This document shows positions 57,043 through 64,000 of a stretch of 64,000 bases of DNA, one piece after another (position 1 is the stretch's first letter; each line of letters opens with the position of its first letter). The translations under genes and the position numbers were made by a program. Origin of the DNA: Fodinibacter sp963747405 (GTDB lineage: Bacteria > Actinomycetota > Actinomycetes > Actinomycetales > Dermatophilaceae); NCBI GenBank assembly GCA_963747405.1, contig CAVVFG010000016.1, forward strand, positions 62,001 to 126,000, written 5' to 3'. The notes under the pieces are model-generated. The model worked only from the letters and a program-made list of their open reading frames with translations. It searched no databases and had not been told where the DNA came from.

Positions 57043-57801
57043 TCAGCCGGCGGAGACCAGGGTGCCGATGCGCTCGCCGAGCAGCGCCCGGGTGATGTTG
57101 CCGTCGCCCTCCATGCCGAAGACCACCATCGGCAGGTGGTTGTCCATGCAGAGGCTGAAGGCGGCCGCGTCGACGACCCGCAGGCCGCTGCGCAGGGCGT
57201 CCTGGAACGTGACCCTGTCGAGCTTGCGGGCGTCGGCATTGGTGCGCGGGTCGGAGTCGTAGACCCCGTCGACCCCGTTCTTGCTCATCAGCACCACGTC
57301 GCACTTGCACTCGAGCGCGCGCTGGGCGCTGACGGTGTCGGTGGAGAAGTACGGCAGCCCCGCACCGGCACCGAAGATGACGACGCGGCCCTTCTCGAGG
57401 TGCCGGATCGCGCGCCGGGGGATGTACGGCTCGGCCACCTGGCCCATCGCGATGGCGCTCTGCACGCGCGTGTCGATGCCCTCCTTCTCGAGGAAGTCCT
57501 GCAGCGCCAGGCAGTTCATCACCGTGCCGAGCATGCCGATGTAGTCGGCGCGCGAGCGCTCCATGCCCTTCTGCTGCAGCTCGGCCCCGCGGAAGAAGTT
57601 GCCACCTCCGACGACGACCGCCACCTCGATGCCCTCGCGCACGGCCGCGGCGATCTGTCGGGCGATGTCGCGCACGACGTCGGGGTCGACGCCGACCTTG
57701 CCACCGCCGAACACCTCGCCGGAGAGCTTGAGGAGCACACGCCGGGCCGCGCTGTGCGGCTGGGCGGCCGGCGCCGCGTCGGTCAGGGCGTGGGTGGTCA
57801 C
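57043..57801 (-). CDS. pyrH: UMP kinase
   Basis: 252 residues. VLLKLSGEVFGG, VVVGGGNFFRGAELQQKGMERSRADYIGMLGT and the late VVFGMEGDGNITRAL are amino acid kinase/UMP kinase motifs. It phosphorylates UMP to UDP and is a hexamer in bacteria. The usual tsf-pyrH neighbourhood is interrupted here by an HNH gene on the other strand. Confidence 0.96.
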   Translation of the reverse strand: MTTHALTDAAPAAQPHSAARRVLLKLSGEVFGGGKVGVDPDVVRDIARQIAAAVREGIEVAVVVGGGNFFRGAELQQKGMERSRADYIGMLGTVMNCLALQDFLEKEGIDTRVQSAIAMGQVAEPYIPRRAIRHLEKGRVVIFGAGAGLPYFSTDTVSAQRALECKCDVVLMSKNGVDGVYDSDPRTNADARKLDRVTFQDALRSGLRVVDAAAFSLCMDNHLPMVVFGMEGDGNITRALLGERIGTLVSAG

Positions 57802-57972
57802 GGGGCCTCCTCGGCGGTGGTGCGCAGCGGTCGCCCGATCCTTTCACAGGCGGGCGTGGCGGGCCGACCCCGAGGTCATCCGGTGCTGCATCCGCCGGGT
57901 CGGAACCGCGCCACCGCGCCGGTCGGCTCCACCGGGTCGCCCCGGGCTGGCCTGCCCCGGGCGGGCTGCCCC

Positions 57973-58009
57973 GCCGTCCACACGCCGCCGTCCACGGGCC
58001 GCCGTCCAC
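57973..58009. repeat. Three GCCGTCCAC boxes with 14-bp spacing
   Basis: GCCGTCCAC occurs at 57973, 57987 and 58001, an exact 14-bp period, with a related CGTCCACAG at 58032. The boxes lie 80-116 bp upstream of the HNH gene start in the 287-bp region after pyrH, which otherwise holds no gene. Confidence 0.7.
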
Positions 58010-58076
58010 AGGCGCCGGCCCGACGGTGCTTCGTCCACAGCATCACGGGCATCGCGCCGATGTCAGTGGACACACG

Positions 58077-58082
58077 TACGAT
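58077..58082 (+). promoter_or_regulatory. Candidate leaderless -10 element (TACGAT)
   Basis: TACGAT fits TANNNT and ends 6 nt before the ATG at 58089; no ribosome-binding site is visible, so the transcript may begin at the start codon. Confidence 0.5.
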
Positions 58083-58088
58083 TGGCGC

Positions 58089-60029
58089 ATGGCAAGGGGA
58101 ACCGCACCGATCGACCAGGGCATCGCGCGTCAGGCGGAGCCCGGGTCCGTCGCTGCGGTGCGGCAGTGGGTCTCGGCCATCGATGTCGAGGCGCTCAGCG
58201 ACCGCGAGCGGCTCGACCTCGTGGCCGACCTCGAGCGCCTGAAGCACACTGCCGCCGCCACCCAGACGCGGGCCACGCACGCGCTCCGCGAGTCGCGCGA
58301 GGTGTCCCGCCCGCAGGATGCCGTGCGCTCCGTCGGCTCCGAGGTCGCGCTCGCGCGCCGCACGTCCCCCACCCTGGGCGACCGGTTCGTCGGCCTGGCT
58401 CGCGCCCTCGTCGACGAGATGCCGTTCACGATGCACGCCTTGAGGAGCGGGACGTGCTCGGAGGACCACGCCCTGGTCATGGTGCAGGCGACCAGCGTCC
58501 TCACCCTCGAGCACCGGGCCGAGGTCGACCGGCGGGTCGGCCCCCTGCTGGGCCGGCTCGGCGTGCGCGGAGCGGAGCGAGCCGCCCGGCGGGTCGCGCA
58601 GGAGCTCGACGTCGCGTCGGTGCTCAAGCGCATGCAGGATGCCGTGAGGTCCCGGCGCGTCACGACGCGCCCGGCGCCCGACGGCATGGCCTACCTGACG
58701 GTCCTCGGCCCGATGGTCGACGTCGTCGGTGCTGCCGCATCCCTGCGGCGGCACGCGCAGTCGGTGGTGTCGGGCCGGTGCCCTCAGCAGATGCCGGAGG
58801 GGCGGGGCATCGGTGCGGTCGAGGCCGACACGGCGTTGCGGCTACTGTCCGGTCGCGAGGTGGAGCAGCCCCAGCCGGTGGAGGTTCACCTGGTCATGAC
58901 CGACCGCTCGCTGCTCGGTTCCGGCGAGCAGGGCCGCTCGGTGATGGAGCCGGCCCGGCTGCCCGGGCACGGGCCGGTGCCTGCGCCGGTGGCGCGCGCC
59001 TGGGTGCGCGGTGACTCCGGCGGCCGCTTCGAGGAGGGCTCGGCTGCCGGCCCGGAGGGTCAGGGCGTGCGCACGGCGAGCCGCCCGGCAGGCGGCGCGG
59101 CAAGCGACCCGGCAGACGCCGCAGCAAGCGCCCCGGCAGACGGCACCATGGGCAATGGCCCGGCCGACGGCGGGGCGGGCGGCGCTGCGACGGTGTGGCT
59201 ACGCCGTCTCTACACCAGCCCCGACGGGCGCGACCTCGTGGCGATGGACTCGCGTCGACGCCACTTCACCGGCCAGCTGCGTCGGATGCTCGTGCTGCGC
59301 GACGACGTCTGCCGCACGCCGTGGTGCGAGGCGCCGATCATGCACGCCGACCACACCGTCCCCGCCCGTGACGAAGGCGCCACCAGCTTCGCGCAGGGCG
59401 CCGGGAGGTGCGCCCGCTGCAACTTCGTCAAGGAGGCACCCGGTTGGCGAGCCACCGTCGTGGCCGAGTCGGCCGCTCCCCCTCCGGAGTCGGGCGATCG
59501 AGGCCGAGCAACCGGGCCGCCCCCGGCGAACGAGGCGAACCGGGCGAACGAGGGGAACCAGGCGCACCAGGGGAACCGGGGCCAGCGGGCGAACCAGGGG
59601 AACCGGGCCACGCGGGCGTTCGAGCCGAACGATCGAGGCATCCTGAACGGACCGCCCCCGTCGGACCTGCCGACCCAGCCGATTGGCCGCTCCGGTGGGA
59701 GCGCGGCGCCCCGGCTGCCCGAGCCGCACGGCTGGCTCGGCACGCAGAGGCCGGGAGTCCGGCTCACGACGCCACTCGGGCACTCCTACGAGTCGTACCC
59801 GCCTCCCCTGCTGGGGTGGGGTGCCTCGCCGACGCCGGCGACCTCCACCCCTTCCGCCCCGTCCGGCATCAGCCCTGCGACGCCGCGACGGTCGGCCCAC
59901 CACCGCATTCCAGCACATCGTGACCCGGACCGGGCGCGCCGGCGAGTGCTGTCCCGAGCGGGCCTGCGACCCCACCGACTGCGCCCCACCGGGCACCTCG
60001 AGCGAACCCTGAACCGCCTGCTCCGTTGA
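58089..60029 (+). CDS. DUF222/HNH endonuclease domain protein (13E12-like)
   Basis: 646 residues from the ATG at 58089; the longer frame begins inside the promoter. The N-terminal 330 residues are the helical DUF222 domain (LDLVADLERLKHTAAATQTRAT). An Ala/Gly/Asp-rich linker follows (about 335-375). The HNH motif starts at Cys408 (CRTPWCEAPIMHADHTVPA with His419, Asp421, His422) and ends with Cys441 and Cys444, so the Zn-type HNH is intact. The last 180 residues are low complexity with Asn-Gln-Gly-Asn-Arg repeats and a Pro-rich stretch. The family is multi-copy in actinobacteria; biological role unknown. It splits the rpsB-tsf and pyrH genes. Confidence 0.85.
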   Translation: MARGTAPIDQGIARQAEPGSVAAVRQWVSAIDVEALSDRERLDLVADLERLKHTAAATQTRATHALRESREVSRPQDAVRSVGSEVALARRTSPTLGDRFVGLARALVDEMPFTMHALRSGTCSEDHALVMVQATSVLTLEHRAEVDRRVGPLLGRLGVRGAERAARRVAQELDVASVLKRMQDAVRSRRVTTRPAPDGMAYLTVLGPMVDVVGAAASLRRHAQSVVSGRCPQQMPEGRGIGAVEADTALRLLSGREVEQPQPVEVHLVMTDRSLLGSGEQGRSVMEPARLPGHGPVPAPVARAWVRGDSGGRFEEGSAAGPEGQGVRTASRPAGGAASDPADAAASAPADGTMGNGPADGGAGGAATVWLRRLYTSPDGRDLVAMDSRRRHFTGQLRRMLVLRDDVCRTPWCEAPIMHADHTVPARDEGATSFAQGAGRCARCNFVKEAPGWRATVVAESAAPPPESGDRGRATGPPPANEANRANEGNQAHQGNRGQRANQGNRATRAFEPNDRGILNGPPPSDLPTQPIGRSGGSAAPRLPEPHGWLGTQRPGVRLTTPLGHSYESYPPPLLGWGASPTPATSTPSAPSGISPATPRRSAHHRIPAHRDPDRARRRVLSRAGLRPHRLRPTGHLERTLNRLLR

Positions 60030-60046
60030 CCTGGCCCCAGTCGCAC

Positions 60047-60080
60047 GGATGCCGCCCGCTCAGGTGAGCGGACGGCATCC
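60047..60080. terminator. Strong hairpin between convergent HNH and tsf genes
   Basis: GGATGCCGCCCGCTC and GAGCGGACGGCATCC form a 15-bp stem with one mismatch and a 4-nt loop, 18 nt after the HNH stop and 47 nt beyond the tsf stop. It can serve both directions. No T tract is present. Confidence 0.7.
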
Positions 60081-60084
60081 GGAT

Positions 60085-60118
60085 GGTGCGTGGTGCGTGG
60101 TGCGTGGTGCGTGGTGCG
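60085..60118. repeat. 7-bp tandem repeat (GGTGCGT)
   Basis: Four perfect copies of GGTGCGT plus a partial fifth fill 60085-60118, directly after the terminator hairpin and before the tsf stop. The unit is not a multiple of three, in keeping with its non-coding position. Confidence 0.9.
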
Positions 60119-60126
60119 GCGAGTGG

Positions 60127-60957
60127 TCAGCTCCCGACGCGGAAGCGCACGAAGCCCTTCGCCTCGGCGCCGTTCTCCTGCAGCACCTTGGCCACGGTCT
60201 TCTTCGGCTCCTTGGCGAACGGCTGCTCGAGCAGGACGTTCTCCTTGAAGTAGCCGTTGACCCGGCCCTCGACGATGCGGGAGAGCGCAGCCTCCGGCTT
60301 GCCCTCCTCCTTCGCGGTGGCCTCGGCGACGCGACGCTCGTTCTCGACCGTCTCGGCGTCGACCTCCTCGCGGCTGAGGACGCTCGGGCTGAACGCGGCG
60401 ATGTGCATCGCGACGTCCTTGGCCGTCTGCTCGTCTCCGCCGGTGGTGGACACCAGCACGCCGATCTGCGCCGGCAGGTCGGGGCTGGTCTTGTGCAGGT
60501 ACGACACGACGTGGTCCCCCTCGAGGCGGGCCACGCGCTTGACCTCGATCTTCTCGCCGATGGTGGCGTTGGCCTCGTCGAGCAGCTCCTTGACGGACTT
60601 GCCGTCGGTGAAGGTGGAAGCGAGCAGCGCGTCGGCGTCGGCCGCCTTGGTGGCGACGGCCTGGGTGAGGACCTGGTCGGCCAGGGCGCCGAAGCGCTCG
60701 CCCTTGGCGACGAAGTCGGTCTCACACAGGACCTCGACGAGGGTGCCCTCGCCGGGGCCGGCCTTGGCGGTGACGAGCCCGTTGGAGGCGGTGCGGCCCT
60801 CGCGCTTGGTCACGCCCTTGAGTCCCTTCACACGCAGGATCTCCTCGGCCGCGGCCATGTCGCCGTCGGCCTCGTCGAGGGCGCGCTTGACGTCCATCAT
60901 GCCGGCGGCGGTCTTCTCGCGGAGCGCCTTGATGTCAGCGGCGGTGTAGTTCGCCAT
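60127..60957 (-). CDS. tsf: Translation elongation factor Ts
   Basis: 276 residues. The N-terminus is NYTAADIKALREKTAAGMMDVKRALDE (UBA-like domain) and the family motif ETDFVAKGERF follows. It exchanges GDP for GTP on EF-Tu. It starts 50 nt after the rpsB stop, the universal rpsB-tsf pair. Confidence 0.97.
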   Translation of the reverse strand: MANYTAADIKALREKTAAGMMDVKRALDEADGDMAAAEEILRVKGLKGVTKREGRTASNGLVTAKAGPGEGTLVEVLCETDFVAKGERFGALADQVLTQAVATKAADADALLASTFTDGKSVKELLDEANATIGEKIEVKRVARLEGDHVVSYLHKTSPDLPAQIGVLVSTTGGDEQTAKDVAMHIAAFSPSVLSREEVDAETVENERRVAEATAKEEGKPEAALSRIVEGRVNGYFKENVLLEQPFAKEPKKTVAKVLQENGAEAKGFVRFRVGS

Positions 60958-61007
60958 GAGGTGTTATCGCTCTTTCGTGCTCGGTTCGGATGTGACGAGG
61001 GGTGGCG

Positions 61008-62171
61008 TCAGGCCTGCTCGGGAGCAGCCTGCGCCGGGGCGGCCTCGGCCTCCACGGCCTCGACGACGGGGGTGTCGAGCTGCTCGGCGACCGGGGTCTC
61101 GAGGGTCTCCTCGGGGGCGACCTCGGTGGCCTCGGTGGTGTCGGCGACCTCCGTGGCAGGGGCCTGCGGCTCCGGGGCAGGCTCGGCATCGACGGCCGGG
61201 GCGTCCTCGGCGATGGCCTCGGCGACCTCGGGGGCCGGGGTCTCGACGACCTCGGGGGCCGGGGTCTCGACGACCTCGGGGGCCGGGGTCTCGACGACCT
61301 CGGGGGCGGGGGTCTCGACGACCTCGACCTCGGCGGACTCGACCGCGGGGGCGGCGGCGGTCTCGCCGGCTGCCGGGGCCACGGTCTGCGCGGTCTGGGC
61401 GGCGTCGCCACCGAGCAGCTCACGCTCCCAGTCGGCCAGCGGCTCGTCGGCGGCGACCTCGTCCCCGGCGGCGGGGCCACCGGCGCGGGCGATCAGGCCC
61501 TCGGCGACGGCATCCGCGATGACGCGGGTGAGGAGGGTGACCGAGCGGATCGCGTCGTCGTTGCCCGGGATCTTGTAGTCGACCTCGTCGGGGTCGCAGT
61601 TGGTGTCGAGGATGGCGATGACCGGCAGTCCGAGCTTGCGGGCCTCGTCGACCGCGAGGTGCTCCTTCTTGGTGTCGACGATCCAGACGGCCGAGGGGAC
61701 GCGACCCATGGTGCGGATGCCGCCCAGGGTGCGCTCGAGCTTGTCCTTCTCGCGCTTGAAGATGAGCAGCTCCTTCTTCGTGAAGCCCGAGCCGGCCACG
61801 TCGTCGAAGTCGAGCTCCTCGAGCTCCTTGAGGCGGGTGAGCCGCTTGGAGATCGTCTGGAAGTTGGTGAGCATGCCACCGAGCCAGCGGTGGTTGACGT
61901 ACGGCATCCCGACGCGGGTCGCCTGCTCGGCGATCGGCTCCTGCGCCTGGCGCTTGGTGCCGACGAACAGGATGGTGCCGCCGTGGGCGACGGTCTCCTT
62001 GACGAACTCGTACGCGTTGTTGATGTAGGTCACCGACTGCTGCAGGTCGATGATGTAGATGCCGTTGCGCTCGGTCATGATGAAGCGCTTCATCTTCGGG
62101 TTCCAGCGACGGGTCTGGTGCCCGAAGTGGACGCCGCTCTCGAGGAGCTGGCGCATGGTGACGACGGCCAT
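61008..62171 (-). CDS. rpsB: 30S ribosomal protein S2 with acidic repeat extension
   Basis: 387 residues from the ATG at 62171, with AGGAGA 5 nt upstream; the frame above it is leader. The S2 core (AVVTMRQLLESGVHFGHQTRRWNPKM to PGNDDAIRSVTLLTRVIADAVAEG) ends near residue 255. A 130-residue Ala/Glu/Pro/Val extension follows, including four copies of EVVETPAP. Extended S2 tails occur in Micrococcales, but this one is long. The core is intact, so the gene should be functional. Confidence 0.96.
   Translation of the reverse strand: MAVVTMRQLLESGVHFGHQTRRWNPKMKRFIMTERNGIYIIDLQQSVTYINNAYEFVKETVAHGGTILFVGTKRQAQEPIAEQATRVGMPYVNHRWLGGMLTNFQTISKRLTRLKELEELDFDDVAGSGFTKKELLIFKREKDKLERTLGGIRTMGRVPSAVWIVDTKKEHLAVDEARKLGLPVIAILDTNCDPDEVDYKIPGNDDAIRSVTLLTRVIADAVAEGLIARAGGPAAGDEVAADEPLADWERELLGGDAAQTAQTVAPAAGETAAAPAVESAEVEVVETPAPEVVETPAPEVVETPAPEVVETPAPEVAEAIAEDAPAVDAEPAPEPQAPATEVADTTEATEVAPEETLETPVAEQLDTPVVEAVEAEAAPAQAAPEQA
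61227..61322. repeat. 24-bp tandem repeat in the rpsB tail
   Basis: Four copies of a 24-bp unit, nearly identical at the DNA level, span 61227-61322 and encode the EVVETPAP octapeptides. High DNA identity suggests recent slippage rather than selection for the peptide alone. Confidence 0.85.
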
Positions 62172-62356
62172 CGTCGTTCTCCTTGCTGTGTGGTTGTCAG
62201 TTCCGTCGGTGGCGCTCTCCTCCTGCTGGAGGGTCGTCATCCACCTGCCTGGTGCCCGGCCACACCCCGAACGGCCGCTTCCGAGGAGGCGATCCGCCAC
62301 TGCCGTGGTGTGCCCTGCGCCGCCCCGAGGGGGTCGCAGAGAAGGACACGCGAATT

Positions 62357-62377
62357 CGACCGGCCAGAGACCGGTCG
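62357..62377 (-). promoter_or_regulatory. Hairpin in the rpsB leader
   Basis: CGACCGG and CCGGTCG at 62357-62363 and 62371-62377 form a perfect 7-bp stem with a 7-nt loop. It would lie at the very 5' end of the rpsB transcript if the promoter just upstream is used. A role in autoregulation by S2, known in other bacteria, is inference. Confidence 0.4.
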
Positions 62378-62384
62378 TGGGGTC

Positions 62385-62415
62385 AGTCTACGGAGGTGCG
62401 GCCCCCCGTGCCTAA
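62385..62415 (-). promoter_or_regulatory. Candidate rpsB promoter
   Basis: On the minus strand TAGACT (62385-62390) matches the -10 consensus and TTAGGC (62410-62415) is a weak -35 at 19 nt. A start near 62378 would give a leader of about 207 nt. The 331-bp region 62172-62502 between rpsB and the divergent MFS gene holds no other gene. Confidence 0.45.
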
Positions 62416-62502
62416 TCCGCCCGAACCCGCCCGGATGCCGCGCCCCGGAGCCGCGACACCCGGCTGAACCACGCGGCATCAAGCAGGTAGGTTCTCGACC
62501 TC

Positions 62503-63738
62503 GTGGGCCGCATCCTCGACGTCGTCGCACCGCCCCGGATGGGGGTGGGTTTCCGCTGGCTGCTCGCATCGTCGTGGACCTCGAACCTGGGTGACGGGAT
62601 CGGCCTGGCGGCCGGCCCGCTGCTCGTCGCCTCGCAGACCCGAAACCCTGTGCTCGTCGCGATGGCGGCACTGCTGCAGCGCCTGCCCTGGCTGTTGTTG
62701 GGGCTGTGGGCCGGGGCGGTCGCCGACCGGGTCGACCGCCGGCTGCTGGTCGTGGTCGCCGACGGGCTGCGGGCGCTCGTCGTGGCGATGCTGTGCGTCA
62801 CGATCGTCACCGGGTCGGTCGACGTGACCGTCGTCCTGGTCACCATGTTCCTCTTCGGGGTGGCCGAGGTCTTCGCCGACAGCGCGAGCGGCACGTTGCT
62901 GCCGATGCTGGTGCCGCGGGCCGACCTGGGCGTGGGCAACGCCCGGCTGCAGGCGGGGTTCCTCACGACCAACCAGCTCGTCGGGCCGCCGGTGGGCGCC
63001 TTCCTCTTCGCCCTCGGCACGGTGTGGCCCTTCCTCGCCCAGGTGCTCTGCGTGGCGCTCGGCGCGCTGCTCGTCGCGCGGATCGCGACCCCGCCCGGGG
63101 TGCCCCGCGACCTGGCGGGCACCCACGTGCGCCGCGACATCACCGACGGCCTCCGGTGGATCCGGCGCAACCCCCCGGTGCGCACCCTGGCCCTGGTCAT
63201 CCTCGCGTTCAACGTCACCTGGGGAGCCGCGTGGTCGGTGCTGGTGCTCTGGTCGCAGGACGTGCTGGGGATGGGGCCGGTCGGCTACGGGCTGCTCACC
63301 ACGGCGGTGGCCGTCGGCGGGCTGGTCAGCACCGGCTCGTACGACGTGATCGAGCGCCGGGTGCCGCTGGCCACGGTGATGCGGCTCTGCCTGCTGCTCG
63401 AGGTGCTGACCCACCTCGCGCTGGCGCTGACCCGCACGGGGTGCGTGGCCTTCGCGATCATGGTCGTCTTCGGGGCCTACGCGTTCGTGTGGGGCACGGT
63501 GTCGCAGACCGTGCGGATGCGCGCCGTGCCGATGGAGTTCCAGGGGCGGGTCGGGTCGGTCTACGTCGTCGGGCTGTTCCTCGGGCTGGTCATCGGCCAG
63601 GGGCTCGGCGGCGTCATCGCCGAGCGGTGGGGGCTCACCGCGCCGTTCTGGTTCGCGTTCGTGGGGTCGGGGGTCACGCTGGCGGTCGTCTGGCGGCAGC
63701 TGGCCGCGATCGCGCACGTCGGCGAGCCGGCCGGGTAG
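62503..63738 (+). CDS. Major facilitator superfamily transporter (MFS_3/EntS-like)
   Basis: 411 residues from a GTG, about 10-12 membrane segments. LLGLWAGAVADRVDRRLLVVVADGLRALVVAML is the conserved loop 2-3 region, and GVAEVFADSASGTLLPMLVPRADLGVGNARLQAG is typical of the MFS_3 exporter group. The family exports siderophores or drugs; substrate unknown. A TAGGTT at 62488-62493 may be a -10 element for a leaderless or short-leader transcript. Confidence 0.87.
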   Translation: MGRILDVVAPPRMGVGFRWLLASSWTSNLGDGIGLAAGPLLVASQTRNPVLVAMAALLQRLPWLLLGLWAGAVADRVDRRLLVVVADGLRALVVAMLCVTIVTGSVDVTVVLVTMFLFGVAEVFADSASGTLLPMLVPRADLGVGNARLQAGFLTTNQLVGPPVGAFLFALGTVWPFLAQVLCVALGALLVARIATPPGVPRDLAGTHVRRDITDGLRWIRRNPPVRTLALVILAFNVTWGAAWSVLVLWSQDVLGMGPVGYGLLTTAVAVGGLVSTGSYDVIERRVPLATVMRLCLLLEVLTHLALALTRTGCVAFAIMVVFGAYAFVWGTVSQTVRMRAVPMEFQGRVGSVYVVGLFLGLVIGQGLGGVIAERWGLTAPFWFAFVGSGVTLAVVWRQLAAIAHVGEPAG

Positions 63739-63778
63739 CCGCCGTACGGCATCCGGGCTGCGGGCGGGTCCACCGCAA

Positions 63779-63784
63779 TAGCCT
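63779..63784 (+). promoter_or_regulatory. Candidate leaderless -10 element (TAGCCT)
   Basis: TAGCCT fits TANNNT and ends 6 nt before the ATG at 63791, the same spacing as at 19085 and 58089. No ribosome-binding site is visible. Confidence 0.45.
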
Positions 63785-63790
63785 GCGGGC

Positions 63791-64000
63791 ATGACCTCCT
63801 CCCCCACTCCCGCACGGCGTCCACCGGGGCTTCGCGCCCTCGAGCCCTTCGGCACGACGATCTTCGCCACCATGTCGGCGCTGGCCGCGCAGCACGACGC
63901 GATCAACCTCGGCCAGGGGTTCCCCGACACCGACGGGCCGCAGGAGGTGCTCGAGACCGCGGTGGCGGCCATCCGAGGCGGGCGCAACCAGTACCCGCCG
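63791..64000 (+). CDS. Class I/II PLP aminotransferase (N-terminal part only)
   Basis: 70 residues are visible from the ATG at 63791 before the window ends. ALEPFGTTIFATMSALAAQHDAINLGQGFPDTDGPQEVLETA and GRNQYPP are typical of fold-type I aminotransferases of the DapC/kynurenine aminotransferase group, where the GQGFPD stretch lines the substrate site. The PLP Lys is outside the window. Exact substrate cannot be given. Confidence 0.85.
   Translation, partial: MTSSPTPARRPPGLRALEPFGTTIFATMSALAAQHDAINLGQGFPDTDGPQEVLETAVAAIRGGRNQYPP

Overview
The window is very GC-rich (I estimate above 70%) and densely packed. Most core genes lie on the minus strand. GTG starts, 1-4 nt gene overlaps and lipoprotein signals are common. 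Core genes run, in transcription order from the right, rpsB-tsf, pyrH-frr-cdsA, rlmN, dxr-rseP-ispG, proS, rimP-nusA-ylxR-infB-rbfA-truB-ribF, rodA. This is the conserved translation/isoprenoid/cell-envelope block of Actinomycetota. Gene content and protein style suggest a member of the Micrococcales, perhaps Intrasporangiaceae; that placement is inference. I saw no rRNA, tRNA, CRISPR array or classical insertion sequence.

Layout from the left. 1-4166: a thioesterase cut by the window edge, a 2-TM K+ channel with a TrkA domain, a small lipoprotein and a B12-binding radical SAM protein. 4167-4558: an intergenic region with a long imperfect inverted repeat. 4559-8428: a flavin disulfide reductase homologue, pcm and an acyl-CoA ligase. 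8506-17096: rodA, ribF, truB, rbfA, infB, ylxR, nusA, rimP. 17200-21076: a DUF4439 lipoprotein, an APH-like kinase and a DUF255 protein. 21145-23969: a flavin electron-transfer module (ApbE, FMN-binding lipid-anchor-like protein, ferric-reductase-like membrane protein). 24063-25991: an amylosucrase-like GH13 enzyme behind a LacI-type operator. 26012-27594: repeats and eight 48-bp palindromic elements flanking a winged-helix/DUF559 nuclease-like gene. 27610-38903: TauE/SafE transporter, HAD hydrolase, proS, acetyltransferases, a uridine-kinase-like protein, ispG, rseP, dxr, and a DnaB-like ATPase. 38968-50837: a complete polyamine (putrescine) uptake and catabolism locus with its own Lrp regulator. 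51069-57801: a coiled-coil protein, a copper-monooxygenase-like lipoprotein, rlmN, a hypothetical gene, cdsA, frr, pyrH. 58089-60029: a DUF222/HNH (13E12-like) gene. 60127-64000: tsf, rpsB, an MFS transporter and the start of an aminotransferase.

How the genes work together. The core operons make ribosomes and initiation factors, MEP-pathway isoprenoids, phospholipid precursors and wall. The polyamine locus is two divergent units: aldehyde dehydrogenase-potD-potA-potB-potC-saccharopine dehydrogenase-like-gabD on one side, lrp-aminotransferase-FAD oxidase on the other. Together they would import putrescine and oxidise it through 4-aminobutanal, GABA and succinate semialdehyde to succinate. It sits between rlmN and dxr, which are usually close neighbours in this block, so it looks like an insertion.

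The most unusual structures are the DUF559 gene with its palindromic repeat family, the lipoprotein that carries every copper ligand of peptidylglycine monooxygenase, and the flavinylated electron relay. All functions were read from motifs and family memory; nothing was searched.
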